Positions 13,601 to 19,771 of a DNA stretch of 21,315 nt are shown here, piece by piece. The notes beneath the pieces were generated by a model. It had not been told where the DNA came from, ran no database searches, and worked only from the letters and a program-made list of their open reading frames with translations. The position numbers and the translations under genes are program-made. Positions within the stretch are counted from its first letter, which is position 1; each line of letters starts with the position of its first letter. This stretch comes from Larix sibirica (Eukaryota; Streptophyta; Pinopsida; Pinales; Pinaceae): the NCBI GenBank assembly GCA_004151065.3, contig NWUY0300016496.1:19782-41096 (forward strand). Reading direction: 5' to 3'.

Positions 13601-16600
13601 TCTACAATTATTTTGAGGAGGTTGTTTGGTGTTGGAGTAGATATAGGGGGTCAAACCCAAGATCTAGGGTTTCTTCCTTGCTTGTGTGTACATATTCTTG
13701 TTGGAGCGCTACCTCTTAAAGAGACTTTGGAGGCTAGAATGTGGGTTTTTCTTGCTATTTGATCCCTCACTTCATGTATGCACCCTTCTTGGGCCTTGTC
13801 TCTCTTGGAGCTTGTACTCATGGTTTTGACCACCATATTTCATGGATCTTGTTGTGATTAGTTGTAGTAGTGGAGCATTTTTCTATTGTTTACTCCACCC
13901 AAAGCTAGATCTAGGATTTATTATTATTTTATTGTAAAGGAAGTTGAGCTAACTCTCTATATAAAGAGTAGCTCTTCCTCATTTTTCTTCATGGTTGGAT
14001 TTTGAGAGTTCTCTCTTTTGGAGCTTGATGGACATATCTTTCATGGTGCAACTTGAAGTGTAAGTGTTTCTTCTCCATCAAAGTGTGGCATCCTTACTCC
14101 TATTTCTAAATGTTGCTAATCAATTGTAGAATAACTAATTTGTTAATTAGGGCCAATTGAAAGGGCAACATGCGTCATTGGAAGGGGTTTATGACATATG
14201 TGAGAACTATTTAAATTCCCTTTGTTGTTTTATGCATGAATGTATTAACATTGCTTCTATCATCTTTCTAGAGTTGTTGCTTTCTAATACTTCATTGCAT
14301 AAGTCACACCCTAGTTAGCAATGTTTTGATGTGGGAACCATTCTTGGGTTCTCCTAACGAATTCCTACATTCATTTTTCAGCATGTTGGGGTTTATTTGT
14401 GGTATGTGAATGCAACCCTAATTTCCCTAACCCTTCATGAACTCGCCCTCTCTTGGACCAACATCCCTTGACTCCATTTTTCTTGTTGATTGGCACTAGT
14501 CTCCTTGGTCCTTCCATCGCCTTTTCCTTTCTATATTACAACCACAAAAACATTTTGCTAAGGCCATCTCTTCATATCACCTTGTACCTAATTACCAAGC
14601 TTTGGCAATCCTATCCCTAAAGAAGCCCCCCTTGAATTCGAGAAGAACCAACCTAAGGCGTAGAGAGGTAGTTACCAAGGTGACAATGGGTAACACCTAA
14701 GTTGCAATTGGACTAGCATTGTTCTTCTAGGCTTTAATCATACATGCTAGTTTAAGCTATAACATAACCCATCAAGGTTCAAGACCTTAACACATGTGCA
14801 ATGAATGTCATCCACTTAATTATGTCCACATATCAACCAACTCGTCAATCTATGTGCAAGGGCTAGATCCACTCATCAATAATAGAAGCTTCCAACTGAA
14901 AAGCAAGGTGGATAAGATGGTTGGCCACATTATGAGGAAGGGGGTAACCCCTTCTACAAGCCAATAGCATGCCTCCATATGTGCCAAGAGAGATAGACAA
15001 ATAAAGTATTCAACCAATAATGATACCCAATGGAGCCAAGATGCCTTTCATGTGTTAAGAACCAAGACTACTCCATAAGAAATGAGTGTTAAGCCATCAA
15101 AGATATGTTAGAAAGGAGCACTCCATGAAAAATCAACAACCAAACATCTCTAATCATAAACCATTCCATATGAGCTACAATGTTCCTCCAAAAGTGAAAG
15201 ATAATCATGCCAAGGTCTAGGGGCAAGGACACTCCAAGATAAACCCATCATAAGCCATTCATGTGATTCAATCATGTCAAACAAGCTAGATTGCTCCATA
15301 GGAAATGAATGTTATACCATCGTACACATGCTAGGAGGGAGAGCACTCTCTAGAAAATCAACACCAAATCAATCTGAAGTATGAAAGACATCATATGAGC
15401 TAGAGCACTTCAAAGAATATCAACTCTAAGCCATCCATGAGTGTGAAACATACCCAAAGAGCTAAAGCACTACACCAAAATGACAATTCATGACATCAAA
15501 CAAGTGCCAGAAGGGAGAGCACTCTATGGAAATTCAAATATCGACGAGTGTAGACTTACTTTGCTAGAAGGGAGAGCACTCTATGGAAATTCAAATATCG
15601 ACGAGTGTAGACTTACTTTTAAACCTATTGAATATTTATGTTTACATGAAATTGAAGTATACACTAACTCTTGAGGCCCCTCAACTTGGGTTCTAGGTGT
15701 TAACCATCGATCTCAATGTATCCTGAGCAAGCTAGGGGCACTTAAGGGTCAATTGAGGGGATAACATAATCCATAGGGTAAATTGAGAGAAGAACCTTGG
15801 CAACAATAATATGTCCCCAAATGTAAACCATGTGTCATGAGCTAGAGCACGCCATGGAAAATTAATCACGAGTCACCCTCAAGCATGAACCATAACCAAT
15901 GAGCAAGAGCACTCCACGAGATATGATAATCCAAGTCATCGAGAAGTAAAATTAAATGCTAGGGCATTCGTTTGGAAAAGCCACCAAACATCATCAAACC
16001 ATGCACATAAGCCATGTGCTCCATAAAAAGGTGTAGCTCATGCCTCCAAGATGCCAAATTAAACCACCCATGCTAGGGCACTCAACAAGAAGATGATCCA
16101 TGTGTTATGAACAAGCAATATAAAGTGAAGTGCACCATCATGATTTAGCTCAGAGGCCTCAACCCTCATAACACATCCATAATCATCCATAGACAATGCT
16201 TCATCAAATAGCACTTACTTCTTATAAGTTTGGGAGACCCTGGGTTGATGGGTTCCCATACCATGAATGTACAAGGTGTTAGTCAAATGCTACGCAAGAC
16301 AAACTCCATGCATGCCAATATCATCCATACATCAATATCAAAACATCAAGAGAAGCTACATCCCAATAGCTACCAGCACATCATGAAGATCCACATAACC
16401 ATCACAAAATGAACCTTAGCTCGAGCATCAAGAACCCAATGCATCAACCTATCAATCAAGCCTTGTTAAGAAAAAACACAAGTAGGGCCACCTATAGTAT
16501 TTGACGTAACATACCTAAATCAAGACATTTAAGACCAAATCAATATGCAACAAGGTATGTACAAGGAATCATCTGCCATGTTTGGATTTAACTCAACCCA

Positions 16601-19600
16601 ATGTCTCAGGGAGAAGAAAATGCCAAGTATGCTTCAATTTGTAAATCATTACATTGTAATTTTGCTAGTTTATTTTTCAAGTTTGCCATTGCAAAATTTA
16701 TAATCTTTGTTTTTTATAACCCCTTGGTGGACAGATTATGGCTCCAAGACACCATAACTACAAGAATTTGCCATCATAATTTTGAGTCAATCTTGCAATG
16801 CTTCAAGTTGTGAATGCAATTGGTCGGTATTTTAGCACATCCACTGAAAAAAGCATAACAAATTGGAGCATGAGCAGCCAAAGAGTTAGACTTCATCTAC
16901 TACAACCTTTGAATGCTAACAAAACAATCACAACAAAAGGATCTAGATCCAATTTTATTGGATAAGATTGATCTAGTCTCTTATTGGATCTTGGAGGATG
17001 ATTCTCCTACTGATAATTTGAGTCAACTTGATGAAGAGTCAAGATCTCTTTAGTGTGCCAATATCTCAAATGGAAACACCAAATACACCTACATCACGAT
17101 TGTTGCTTCAGTCTAACATGTTGGCAGTAGCTCCTCAAAGGCTGATTCCAAGCATCCTTATAGTCATGCATAAGATTCAAGATTGGACTTGGAGACATTC
17201 TCTATTTTGATTTTATAATTATGTTATGAGACTAAGTTATGTCATTGAAGTGTCAATTGGGTCTAGCCCAGGCGATTGAGATGAATGTTATCCTCCCTAG
17301 CTACTATCAATTCCGACAAGTGATATGTTGAGCTCTTAATGAGTATAATGTTGTACAATCCTTGAGCCATTAAGAATCTAGTTTGCCCTAGGTACCATCC
17401 TCAAAATGAGGGGAAGTGTCCAATGAGTTTCCTAGAGATAAGTATTTCACAAAATAAAGAAAAAAAAAGAGTTATGGAGTTGAACTTGGTACTATTTGTG
17501 AATTTGTTCAAGGAATAATCTTTCAATTCACTATTTTGCAATGTCAAATGTCTTATCATGTTTTATGACATGAATTTATGAATTTCTACATAGAGTGTGG
17601 TTTTATGACATATATGGATTGGAGATATCATTAGTATATTTTTTATGCACAAAATTTACTATATTCTGAGTTTTTCTATGTGTTGAGTCTTTGTGAGTCT
17701 TTCCTAAGCCTTCGAGTCTTGCCAAGTCCCAGGCCAGCCGAGTCTTTGCCAAGTCCAAGTGTAACAGCATTGGTTTCCTGCCTTATTTCTCAATTCAAAA
17801 ATGTTTTCTTTTCATTTCCCATTTCCTGGTTCTGGTAACAGGGATACATTACAAAGACACCACAAAGGTCATCGGAAAGCTTCCAATTGCAACATAACAA
17901 AATATATTTAAATATTACAGAAGGTTCTAATTTGCTCAAGAAGATTTCAGCTAACATACACCACCACAATACAGGGATCACTAAAATCCCTATCAGCTAA
18001 CACCCTTCCACCTTTTCAGAATCATATAATACACAAATTAGTTAACTTCAGTGAGGACCTTATCAAGATTAAAATTGCATACGGTTCAATTCAGCAGAGT
18101 CCGTACAGCAAATGGTAGCAGCCTTGGTTAGATTTGGAGATGGATAAACCAATTTCCAGACTTGGAAGAGTTCAGAGGTGTTTCAACTTACACGCATGGC
18201 TACTCATGGCAGACCTAAATGATTGAGGAAGAAAAGCAAAATACAAAAAAATGTAAGAGAAATGAACTGCCAAGGAAATGTTTAAAAATAAAGTCTTCCT
18301 CGGTCTGAAACCTCTGTGATTCATATAACAAATAAGCCATGTAACTGTTTGACTGACTAACCACTATTAGCAAAGTCCATATGACCTAATCCATTTTGTC
18401 AATGCCAAGTATCCTCAAGATCCTACAGATAAGTATTTTTCATGGGCACAGAGGGGCAATAGGTCTTAAATTGTCTCTGCAGATCACTGCCCAAGTCCAG
18501 AAGGTCAAGCTGGACATTGGCCACCTTTATCAGCTTCTGGACTATTGGCGTCGCCCCATACAAAATGAGCTAATAGCCGTCGGGATATTGTCTGTCCCCC
18601 TTGGCCCATTCACAGCAGTCAAAGAGGAATGCAGGTCGGCCTCAGCACATAGCAGGTCGGACCTTCAAGGAGTGCTGAGTGATGACACAGTTAGCCTCAC
18701 AGCCCTCCTTTCAGGCCACCGAATGACAAGGTTCCCATGCTGGCTATGGGCATTTTGGGGAGGAAACTCATGATCAGGAAGTTAATGTAGTTGAGCCCAA
18801 GCCATCACCGATGCAGGGTTGGATAGCGGCCAAATAATGACAGGGCTGATCCCACCGCCACTGGACTGATGGCCCCAGCAGCCTCATCCAAATTTATTTG
18901 ATTATGCTTGTTACGACCGTGTTTAGTATACCTGCCATAATGGGAGTATTACTTTTGAACTTATGTTATTGCCATTGTCGCACCAAGATGGCGTTTTCTT
19001 TTTCTTTTTAGGACTTTAATGCTGGTAGATGGATAGTTATGAGACTCTTCTTTCCTCGAGCTACTGCTAGCGGTGACCTGCGTATCAACCGCATTTTTGG
19101 ATTGAATGCTCTGTACATTTGTGCCACCTAAATAGCATATTTACGAAAGCATTTTACAAATATAAATCAAAAAGGCATCTTAATGATGGTTAGGGTTTTG
19201 TTTTAGGCTCCATCTTTATGTAGAACAGAAAAAGCTCCTAGATCAGAGTCTGCATCAATTGTGCCTTTCAGGCCCAGTGAAACTTAGAAAAGCTCTGATT
19301 AGGGTTTCAATGGTGATTAGAATTTTATTTCAGTAGACTGCAAAATCTACTGAAAGAACTGAGAAGCTTTATGATTAATCGCATGCATATCTCCACGGAG
19401 AGGACGAAATTTAGAGTAAAAGCGGATGGGAAGGTGAACTGTATAAGGTTTTAAGCGTTCAAAAAATAACTTCAAAAATGGATCACTTTCGAAATAGAAA
19501 TACACGATCCAGCGAATAACACGATAGAACGTAGACTTTAACGAAGAAACGGAGTAAATTCGGAACATTTATTATATAGTGAAAACAATAGGGGAATATA

Positions 19601-19713
19601 AATCCCCCGAAAAACAGAGCATAAAACATTTTAATAATTTCCCTGAATGTGGAATAGCGAAATCGCGTTACCTCATCTTCGATATCTTTGATTTTCTGCA
19701 TTGTTGTCGCCAT
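1633..19713 (-). CDS. DRG1: DRG1, developmentally regulated GTP-binding protein (10 coding exons)
   Basis: Joined exons, transcribed right to left: 19713-19672, 5140-5087, 4972-4796, 4620-4549, 4210-4151, 3997-3888, 3401-3102, 2162-1971, 1858-1807, 1683-1633. This gives 1110 nt, 369 residues plus a TAG stop, about the length of animal and plant DRG1 (367-369). Seen: G1 GFPSVGKST (72-80), G2 region YEFTTLT (95-101), G3 DLPG (118-121), G4 NKID (249-252), G5 SAH (272-274), a basic N-terminal helix region, a glycine run (49-53) and a C-terminal TGS-type region (about 290-368) ending [15 protein letters not shown]. Known of the family: cytosolic, K+-stimulated GTPase of the Obg/DRG class that works with a DFRP1 partner on translating or stalled ribosomes. 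The sequence matches DRG1 rather than DRG2 (N-terminus, [12 protein letters not shown], ending near residue 369). No lesion is visible, so a functional gene is inferred. The odd point is the 14.5-kb first intron. Confidence 0.95.
1684..1806 (-). other. DRG1 introns 9 and 8 (short)
   Basis: Intron 9 spans 1684-1806 (123 bp, phase 0). Intron 8 spans 1859-1970 (112 bp, phase 2). Both are AT-rich, GT-AG, and contain no recognisable insert. Confidence 0.9.
1807..1858 (-). CDS. DRG1: DRG1 exon 9 (residues 336-353, TGS)
   Basis: A 52-nt exon: the last base of Phe336 followed by [17 protein letters not shown]. Acceptor TTGACAG|C and donor AAG|GTATTC. It is too short for ORF calling and was found by following the TGS domain. 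Confidence 0.93.
1971..2162 (-). CDS. DRG1: DRG1 exon 8 (residues 272-336, start of TGS)
   Basis: It begins with the last base of Ser272 and [18 protein letters not shown], completing G5 (SAH). It continues [20 protein letters not shown] and [18 protein letters not shown], the start of the TGS domain. Acceptor TTTGTAG; donor AAATT|GTAAGT, phase 2. Residue 336 becomes Phe where many relatives have Tyr. Confidence 0.95.
2163..3101 (-). other. DRG1 intron 7
   Basis: A 939-bp phase-2 intron, the longest after intron 1. It is AT-rich. I see no transposon, tandem repeat or RNA gene in it. Confidence 0.9.
3102..3401 (-). CDS. DRG1: DRG1 exon 7 (residues 172-272, S5D2-like insert and NKID)
   Basis: The largest exon at 300 nt. 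It runs from [10 protein letters not shown] through [12 protein letters not shown] and [15 protein letters not shown] to NKID (249-252) and HYCPV. It covers the S5D2-like insert known in DRG proteins and the G4 specificity motif. Acceptor TTCACAG. Donor GTCAG|GTGATT is less typical but matches the protein frame exactly; Ser272 is split by the intron. The open frame on the opposite strand here is a shadow. Confidence 0.95.
3402..3887 (-). other. DRG1 intron 6
   Basis: A 486-bp phase-2 intron with GT-AG ends. I see nothing else in it. Confidence 0.9.
3888..3997 (-). CDS. DRG1: DRG1 exon 6 (residues 136-172)
   Basis: It encodes [20 protein letters not shown], then [16 protein letters not shown], and the first two bases of Arg172. 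Acceptor TTTCAG and donor ATCAG|GTAGAG, so the following intron is phase 2. Confidence 0.94.
4151..4210 (-). CDS. DRG1: DRG1 exon 5 (residues 116-135, switch II)
   Basis: Twenty codons, [20 protein letters not shown], with the G3 motif DLPG and the Obg/DRG-specific glycine-rich switch II. Acceptor TTTATAG and donor CAG|GTAAAA, phase 0 at both ends. Confidence 0.94.
4549..4620 (-). CDS. DRG1: DRG1 exon 4 (residues 92-115, switch I)
   Basis: Twenty-four codons, [14 protein letters not shown] then [10 protein letters not shown], containing the G2/switch I threonines. Acceptor TTATTAG|GTG and donor CTGCAG|GTAAAT, phase 0 at both ends. Confidence 0.94.
4796..4972 (-). CDS. DRG1: DRG1 exon 3 (residues 33-91, P-loop)
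   Basis: Fifty-nine codons from AKLAKLRRE through the glycine run [13 protein letters not shown] to the P-loop GFPSVGKST and LTGTFSE. Donor is GAG|GTATGT. The acceptor ends TTAAAG, a weak, pyrimidine-poor site, but the reading frame across it leaves no alternative. Confidence 0.94.
5087..5140 (-). CDS. DRG1: DRG1 exon 2 (residues 15-32)
   Basis: An 18-codon exon, [18 protein letters not shown], flanked by acceptor TTGCAG|ATG and donor AAAG|GTATTG, phase 0 at both ends. It carries Lys22 in the TQKNK context. In human DRG1 the lysine at the same number is the site hydroxylated by JMJD7 (family knowledge). The first codon of the exon is ATG (Met15). Confidence 0.93.
5141..5590. other. intron 1, acceptor-proximal stretch, nothing recognised
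   Basis: Ordinary AT-rich intron sequence next to the exon 2 acceptor. No repeat or coding similarity is seen. Confidence 0.6.
5594..5800 (+). mobile_element. SINE-like element, copy 1
   Basis: An A-box-like TGGCTGAGAGG (5605-5615) and a B-box-like GGATTCAAATC (5639-5649) head a body. The body includes AAGAATCTGGTTTACCCTGG, then CATCATCCTCAGAAGAGGGG and GTGGGTTTCCTTGGG. A diverged copy of the same body lies at 17254-17450, supporting a dispersed short element. The 142-codon open frame from 5604 runs through it and is not a gene. Confidence 0.5.
5801..6535. other. intron 1 sequence, nothing recognised
   Basis: AT-rich, with no coding similarity and no repeat that I could identify. Confidence 0.5.
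6541..7180. repeat. tandem duplication, period about 311 bp
   Basis: The block starting ACCCAAATACATAGAT at 6542 recurs from about 6853. The order of motifs is the same in both: CATAAGGG, GATAATTTGG, CCCCACATGGCTAGGAA, CAAAATGTCATGG or similar, AGCTCCCAAAG, TTCCTACAAGA. The copies are clearly diverged, so the duplication is old. The short minus-strand frames here come from the two copies and are not genes. Confidence 0.75.
6943..7014. repeat. 38-bp-period duplication inside the second copy
   Basis: A 34-nt stretch beginning AAAACAAGCAAAAACATAGA and ending TTTGGGCCCCA occurs at 6943-6976 and again at 6981-7014 without visible mismatch. The first 311-bp unit has it once, so it arose after that duplication. 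Confidence 0.9.
7351..7880. repeat. direct repeat A (partner at 8699-9120)
   Basis: It shares with the partner, in order: CCAAGAACATCT, AGAAATGGAAAAG, AACAAAAATTGAAGA, TTCCTTCACCATGTTTGAA, CTACTTGAGGAGA, GACCCCAAAATATGAA, CTTCAAAGTTCTAAATGTT, AAACTCTTTCAAAACTTTGTCT-like text, CCAACCACCA and a TATA-like AATATAAAAGG. Removing the extra 108-bp unit makes the two copies the same length (about 421 bp). They could be LTR fragments or a segmental duplication. I could not find TG/CA ends. Confidence 0.7.
7553..7768 (+). repeat. tandem duplication, 108 bp, in frame
   Basis: Two 108-bp units (7553-7660 and 7661-7768), each starting GACGAGATGAGGCAACAA, differ at about two positions near their starts. 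The period is a multiple of three, so the + frame shows a repeated 36-residue segment. No protein family was recognised. Confidence 0.93.
8271..8700. repeat. tandem duplication, period about 215 bp
   Basis: Unit 1 (8271-8460) and unit 2 (8486-8700) share TGTCTATTTTATTTTGCTT, GCCTAGTACACTCCTACAGA, ATTGTACTTCCTA, ATTAATAAAATTA and GGTTGGTCAATAGTG. Unit 2 has a further short internal duplication around TTGGTCAATAGTGGGT. A small (TTATC)n run lies at about 8386-8406. Confidence 0.8.
8699..9120. repeat. direct repeat B (partner at 7351-7880)
   Basis: A diverged copy of repeat A. It lacks the extra 108-bp unit and has AATATAGAAGG where copy A has AATATAAAAGG. It runs directly into the LTR-like segment that follows. 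Confidence 0.7.
9000..9699 (+). mobile_element. probable Copia-type LTR (3' part) with primer-binding site
   Basis: TATAAATAG at 9142-9150 precedes a CT-rich transcript-like stretch with several CTAGGGTT motifs. At 9687-9699, TGGTATAAGAAGC resembles the Met-tRNA primer-binding site TGGTATCAGAGC usual in plant Ty1/copia elements, with one substitution and one inserted base. The left limit is uncertain. No gag or pol was recognised downstream, so the element is a remnant. Confidence 0.4.
9700..10119. other. intron 1 sequence between LTR-like and hAT parts
   Basis: No domain is recognised. It may hold the eroded N-terminal part of the hAT transposase or leader sequence of the LTR element, but neither can be shown. 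Confidence 0.4.
10120..10990 (+). pseudogene. hAT transposase remnant, DUF659 to central part
   Basis: Read with frameshifts, the + strand gives [11 protein letters not shown]-like text, then [23 protein letters not shown], the ALRHMF and [10 protein letters not shown] region, [18 protein letters not shown] then [27 protein letters not shown](R/K)WD-like, AFLN and CIERMYP. This is the order of a plant BED/DUF659 hAT transposase (family knowledge). Several stops and frameshifts break it, and the N-terminal zinc finger was not found. The reading ends at about 10975-10990, where the repeat-rich block begins. The C-terminal half resumes at about 16600. Confidence 0.8.
10682..10839 (+). repeat. 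79-bp tandem duplication inside the hAT remnant
   Basis: GCCAAAGAGGTC starts at 10682 and again at 10761. Both units continue through TTCATCTAAATATCT to ATTATTGATTCCA. The duplication doubles the stretch before the conserved ID-x-RWD-type motif and is not a multiple of three. Confidence 0.88.
11872..12029. repeat. tandem repeat, period 73 bp
   Basis: AAGGAATAAGG at 11886 recurs at 11959. Each copy is followed by CCAAATGT(G/A)GAAC(A/G)C, then TTCCTTAAAAGGTGTGCAAA and GTGGAGGATCTCC. The second copy has a small insertion (CTAA). Confidence 0.85.
12030..12120. repeat. tandem repeat, period 31 bp
   Basis: GGTGAAC(G/A)CTC followed by TATGAATAAGCTCCAAAA is seen at 12030 and 12061, with a partial third copy at 12092. 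It abuts the 73-bp repeat. Confidence 0.85.
12430..13640. repeat. degenerate T/G-rich repeat region
   Basis: Loose recurrences of TTGGAGCA, TTTTGGAGG, CATTCC and GATGATG words run through this stretch with no exact period. The words resemble the reverse complement of those at 14900-16440. Short open frames on both strands here are low-complexity by-products. Confidence 0.4.
13946..13974 (+). promoter_or_regulatory. LTR-like TATA box in an inverted repeat
   Basis: TATATAAAG at 13958-13966 lies between GAGCTAACTCT (13946-13956) and AGAGTAGCTC (13965-13974). These are complementary over 10 bp with one bulged A. A T/C-rich stretch follows, as after many plant LTR promoters. The surrounding 13620-14340 region is therefore a candidate LTR, but no second copy is in the window. 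Confidence 0.35.
14340..14900. other. noncoding block sequence, nothing recognised
   Basis: It lies between the LTR-like promoter segment and the A/C-rich array. No primer-binding site could be identified with confidence and no coding sequence is visible. Confidence 0.4.
14900..16440. repeat. degenerate A/C-rich repeat array
   Basis: A loose unit of very roughly 80-100 bp recurs, marked by GAGCTAGAGCACTCCATGGAAAATCAAC-type words (the consensus is approximate). Examples occur near 15110, 15330, 15390, 15515, 15840, 15900 and 16070. The copies are strongly diverged except for the 57-bp pair listed separately. Confidence 0.5.
15505..15618 (+). repeat. 57-bp tandem duplication, nearly exact
   Basis: The unit TGC(C/T)AGAAGGGAGAGCACTC and onward to TAGACTTACTTT occurs at 15505-15561 and 15562-15618 with essentially one difference (C/T). 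It is in frame (19 codons), but the 64-codon frame over it has no recognised domain. Confidence 0.93.
16600..17055 (+). pseudogene. hAT transposase remnant, C-terminal dimerisation domain
   Basis: From 16722 the + strand reads [11 protein letters not shown]-stop-LQEF, then [21 protein letters not shown][21 protein letters not shown]. After a frameshift it continues [26 protein letters not shown] and LEDDSPTD. This is the hAT C-terminal signature: WW..YG..TP.LQ, the C.(A)S.CE.NWS core, and HxKK.N.L followed by YNL and DPI. Stops and a frameshift break it. Same strand and order as the fragment at 10120-10990, so both are probably one element. Confidence 0.85.
17056..17253. other. possible hAT 3' flank, nothing recognised
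   Basis: It follows the hAT C-terminal remnant and may include its 3' noncoding end. The inverted terminal repeats expected of hAT elements were not identified. Confidence 0.35.
17254..17450 (+). mobile_element. SINE-like element, copy 2
   Basis: It shares with 5594-5800 the GTTATCCTCC word. It also shares a body: CCTTGAGCC, AAGAATCTAGTTTGCCCTAG, CCATCCTCAAAATGAGGGGA and GAGTTTCCTAGAG. The tRNA-like head is more eroded, with TCTAGCCCAGGCGATTGAGA as a possible A-box region. It ends near an A-rich run at about 17450-17470, as SINEs often do. Confidence 0.5.
17681..17760. repeat. short GAGTCTT/CCAAGTCC repeats
   Basis: GAGTCTTTG, GAGTCTTTCC, GAGTCTTGCCAAGTCCC and GAGTCTTTGCCAAGTCC follow one another within 80 bp. 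A small, imperfect cluster of unknown origin. Confidence 0.55.
17780..19327. other. donor-proximal intron 1, mostly unassigned
   Basis: No transposon was recognised. 18470-18900 is more GC-rich than the surroundings and carries a 125-codon + frame (18396-18773) with no recognisable domain. The minus strand there has stops and no recognised protein. It may be ancestral, non-repetitive intron or an unknown insert. TTAGGGTTT motifs occur near 19190 and 19300. Confidence 0.4.
19328..19355. repeat. perfect 10-bp inverted repeat
   Basis: TTTCAGTAGA (19328-19337) and TCTACTGAAA (19346-19355) are exact reverse complements around an 8-nt loop. It lies in intron 1 about 320 bp from the exon 1 donor. 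Confidence 0.8.
19672..19713 (-). CDS. DRG1: DRG1 exon 1 (residues 1-14)
   Basis: It encodes [14 protein letters not shown] and ends GATGAG|GTAACG, phase 0. The start was chosen because the peptide matches the DRG1 N-terminus in register with exon 2. The ATG context AACCATGGCG is strong, and I see no upstream ATG in the roughly 100 nt of predicted 5' UTR. The reading frame runs on into the intron, so an ORF caller would give a false 76-residue protein here. Confidence 0.88.
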
Positions 19714-19771
19714 GGTTACAGATGATTGAGTTCAGAAGATCCGTATGTAACGGCCTATGCGAGCTGTTTTG

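Larger units (their letters stand above)
10990..16600. mobile_element. 5.6-kb noncoding block inserted in the hAT remnant
   Basis: No transposase, gag, pol or host protein was recognised in any frame. The block contains nested tandem arrays (11872-12120, 15505-15618), degenerate arrays in opposite orientations, and an LTR-like promoter near 13958. It sits exactly where about 50 residues of hAT transposase should be. A non-autonomous LTR retrotransposon derivative, or several, is the best guess. Matching terminal repeats and a target-site duplication were not found by eye. Confidence 0.5.
5141..19671 (-). other. DRG1 intron 1, 14.5 kb, transposon-filled
   Basis: Bounded by donor GAG|GTAACG at 19671 and acceptor TTGCAG at 5141, phase 0. 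The peptide across the junction, [12 protein letters not shown], matches the DRG1 family. The intron is larger than the rest of the gene and holds SINE-like, Copia LTR-like, hAT and repeat-rich noncoding sequence, listed separately. Their recognised coding strands are all +, antisense to the gene. Confidence 0.88.

Noticed and set aside
10975-16605. target-site duplication AACCC at both edges of the inserted block
   Set aside because: AACCC occurs near both edges, but the adjoining bases are not TG...CA ends, and so short a match is expected by chance.
18396-18773. 125-codon + frame as a gene
   Set aside because: No recognised family and no start, splice or promoter support. Kept only as a compositional oddity.
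19483-19713. 76-residue protein from the DRG1 start codon
   Set aside because: Only the first 14 codons match DRG1. The rest reads through the GTAACG donor into intron 1.
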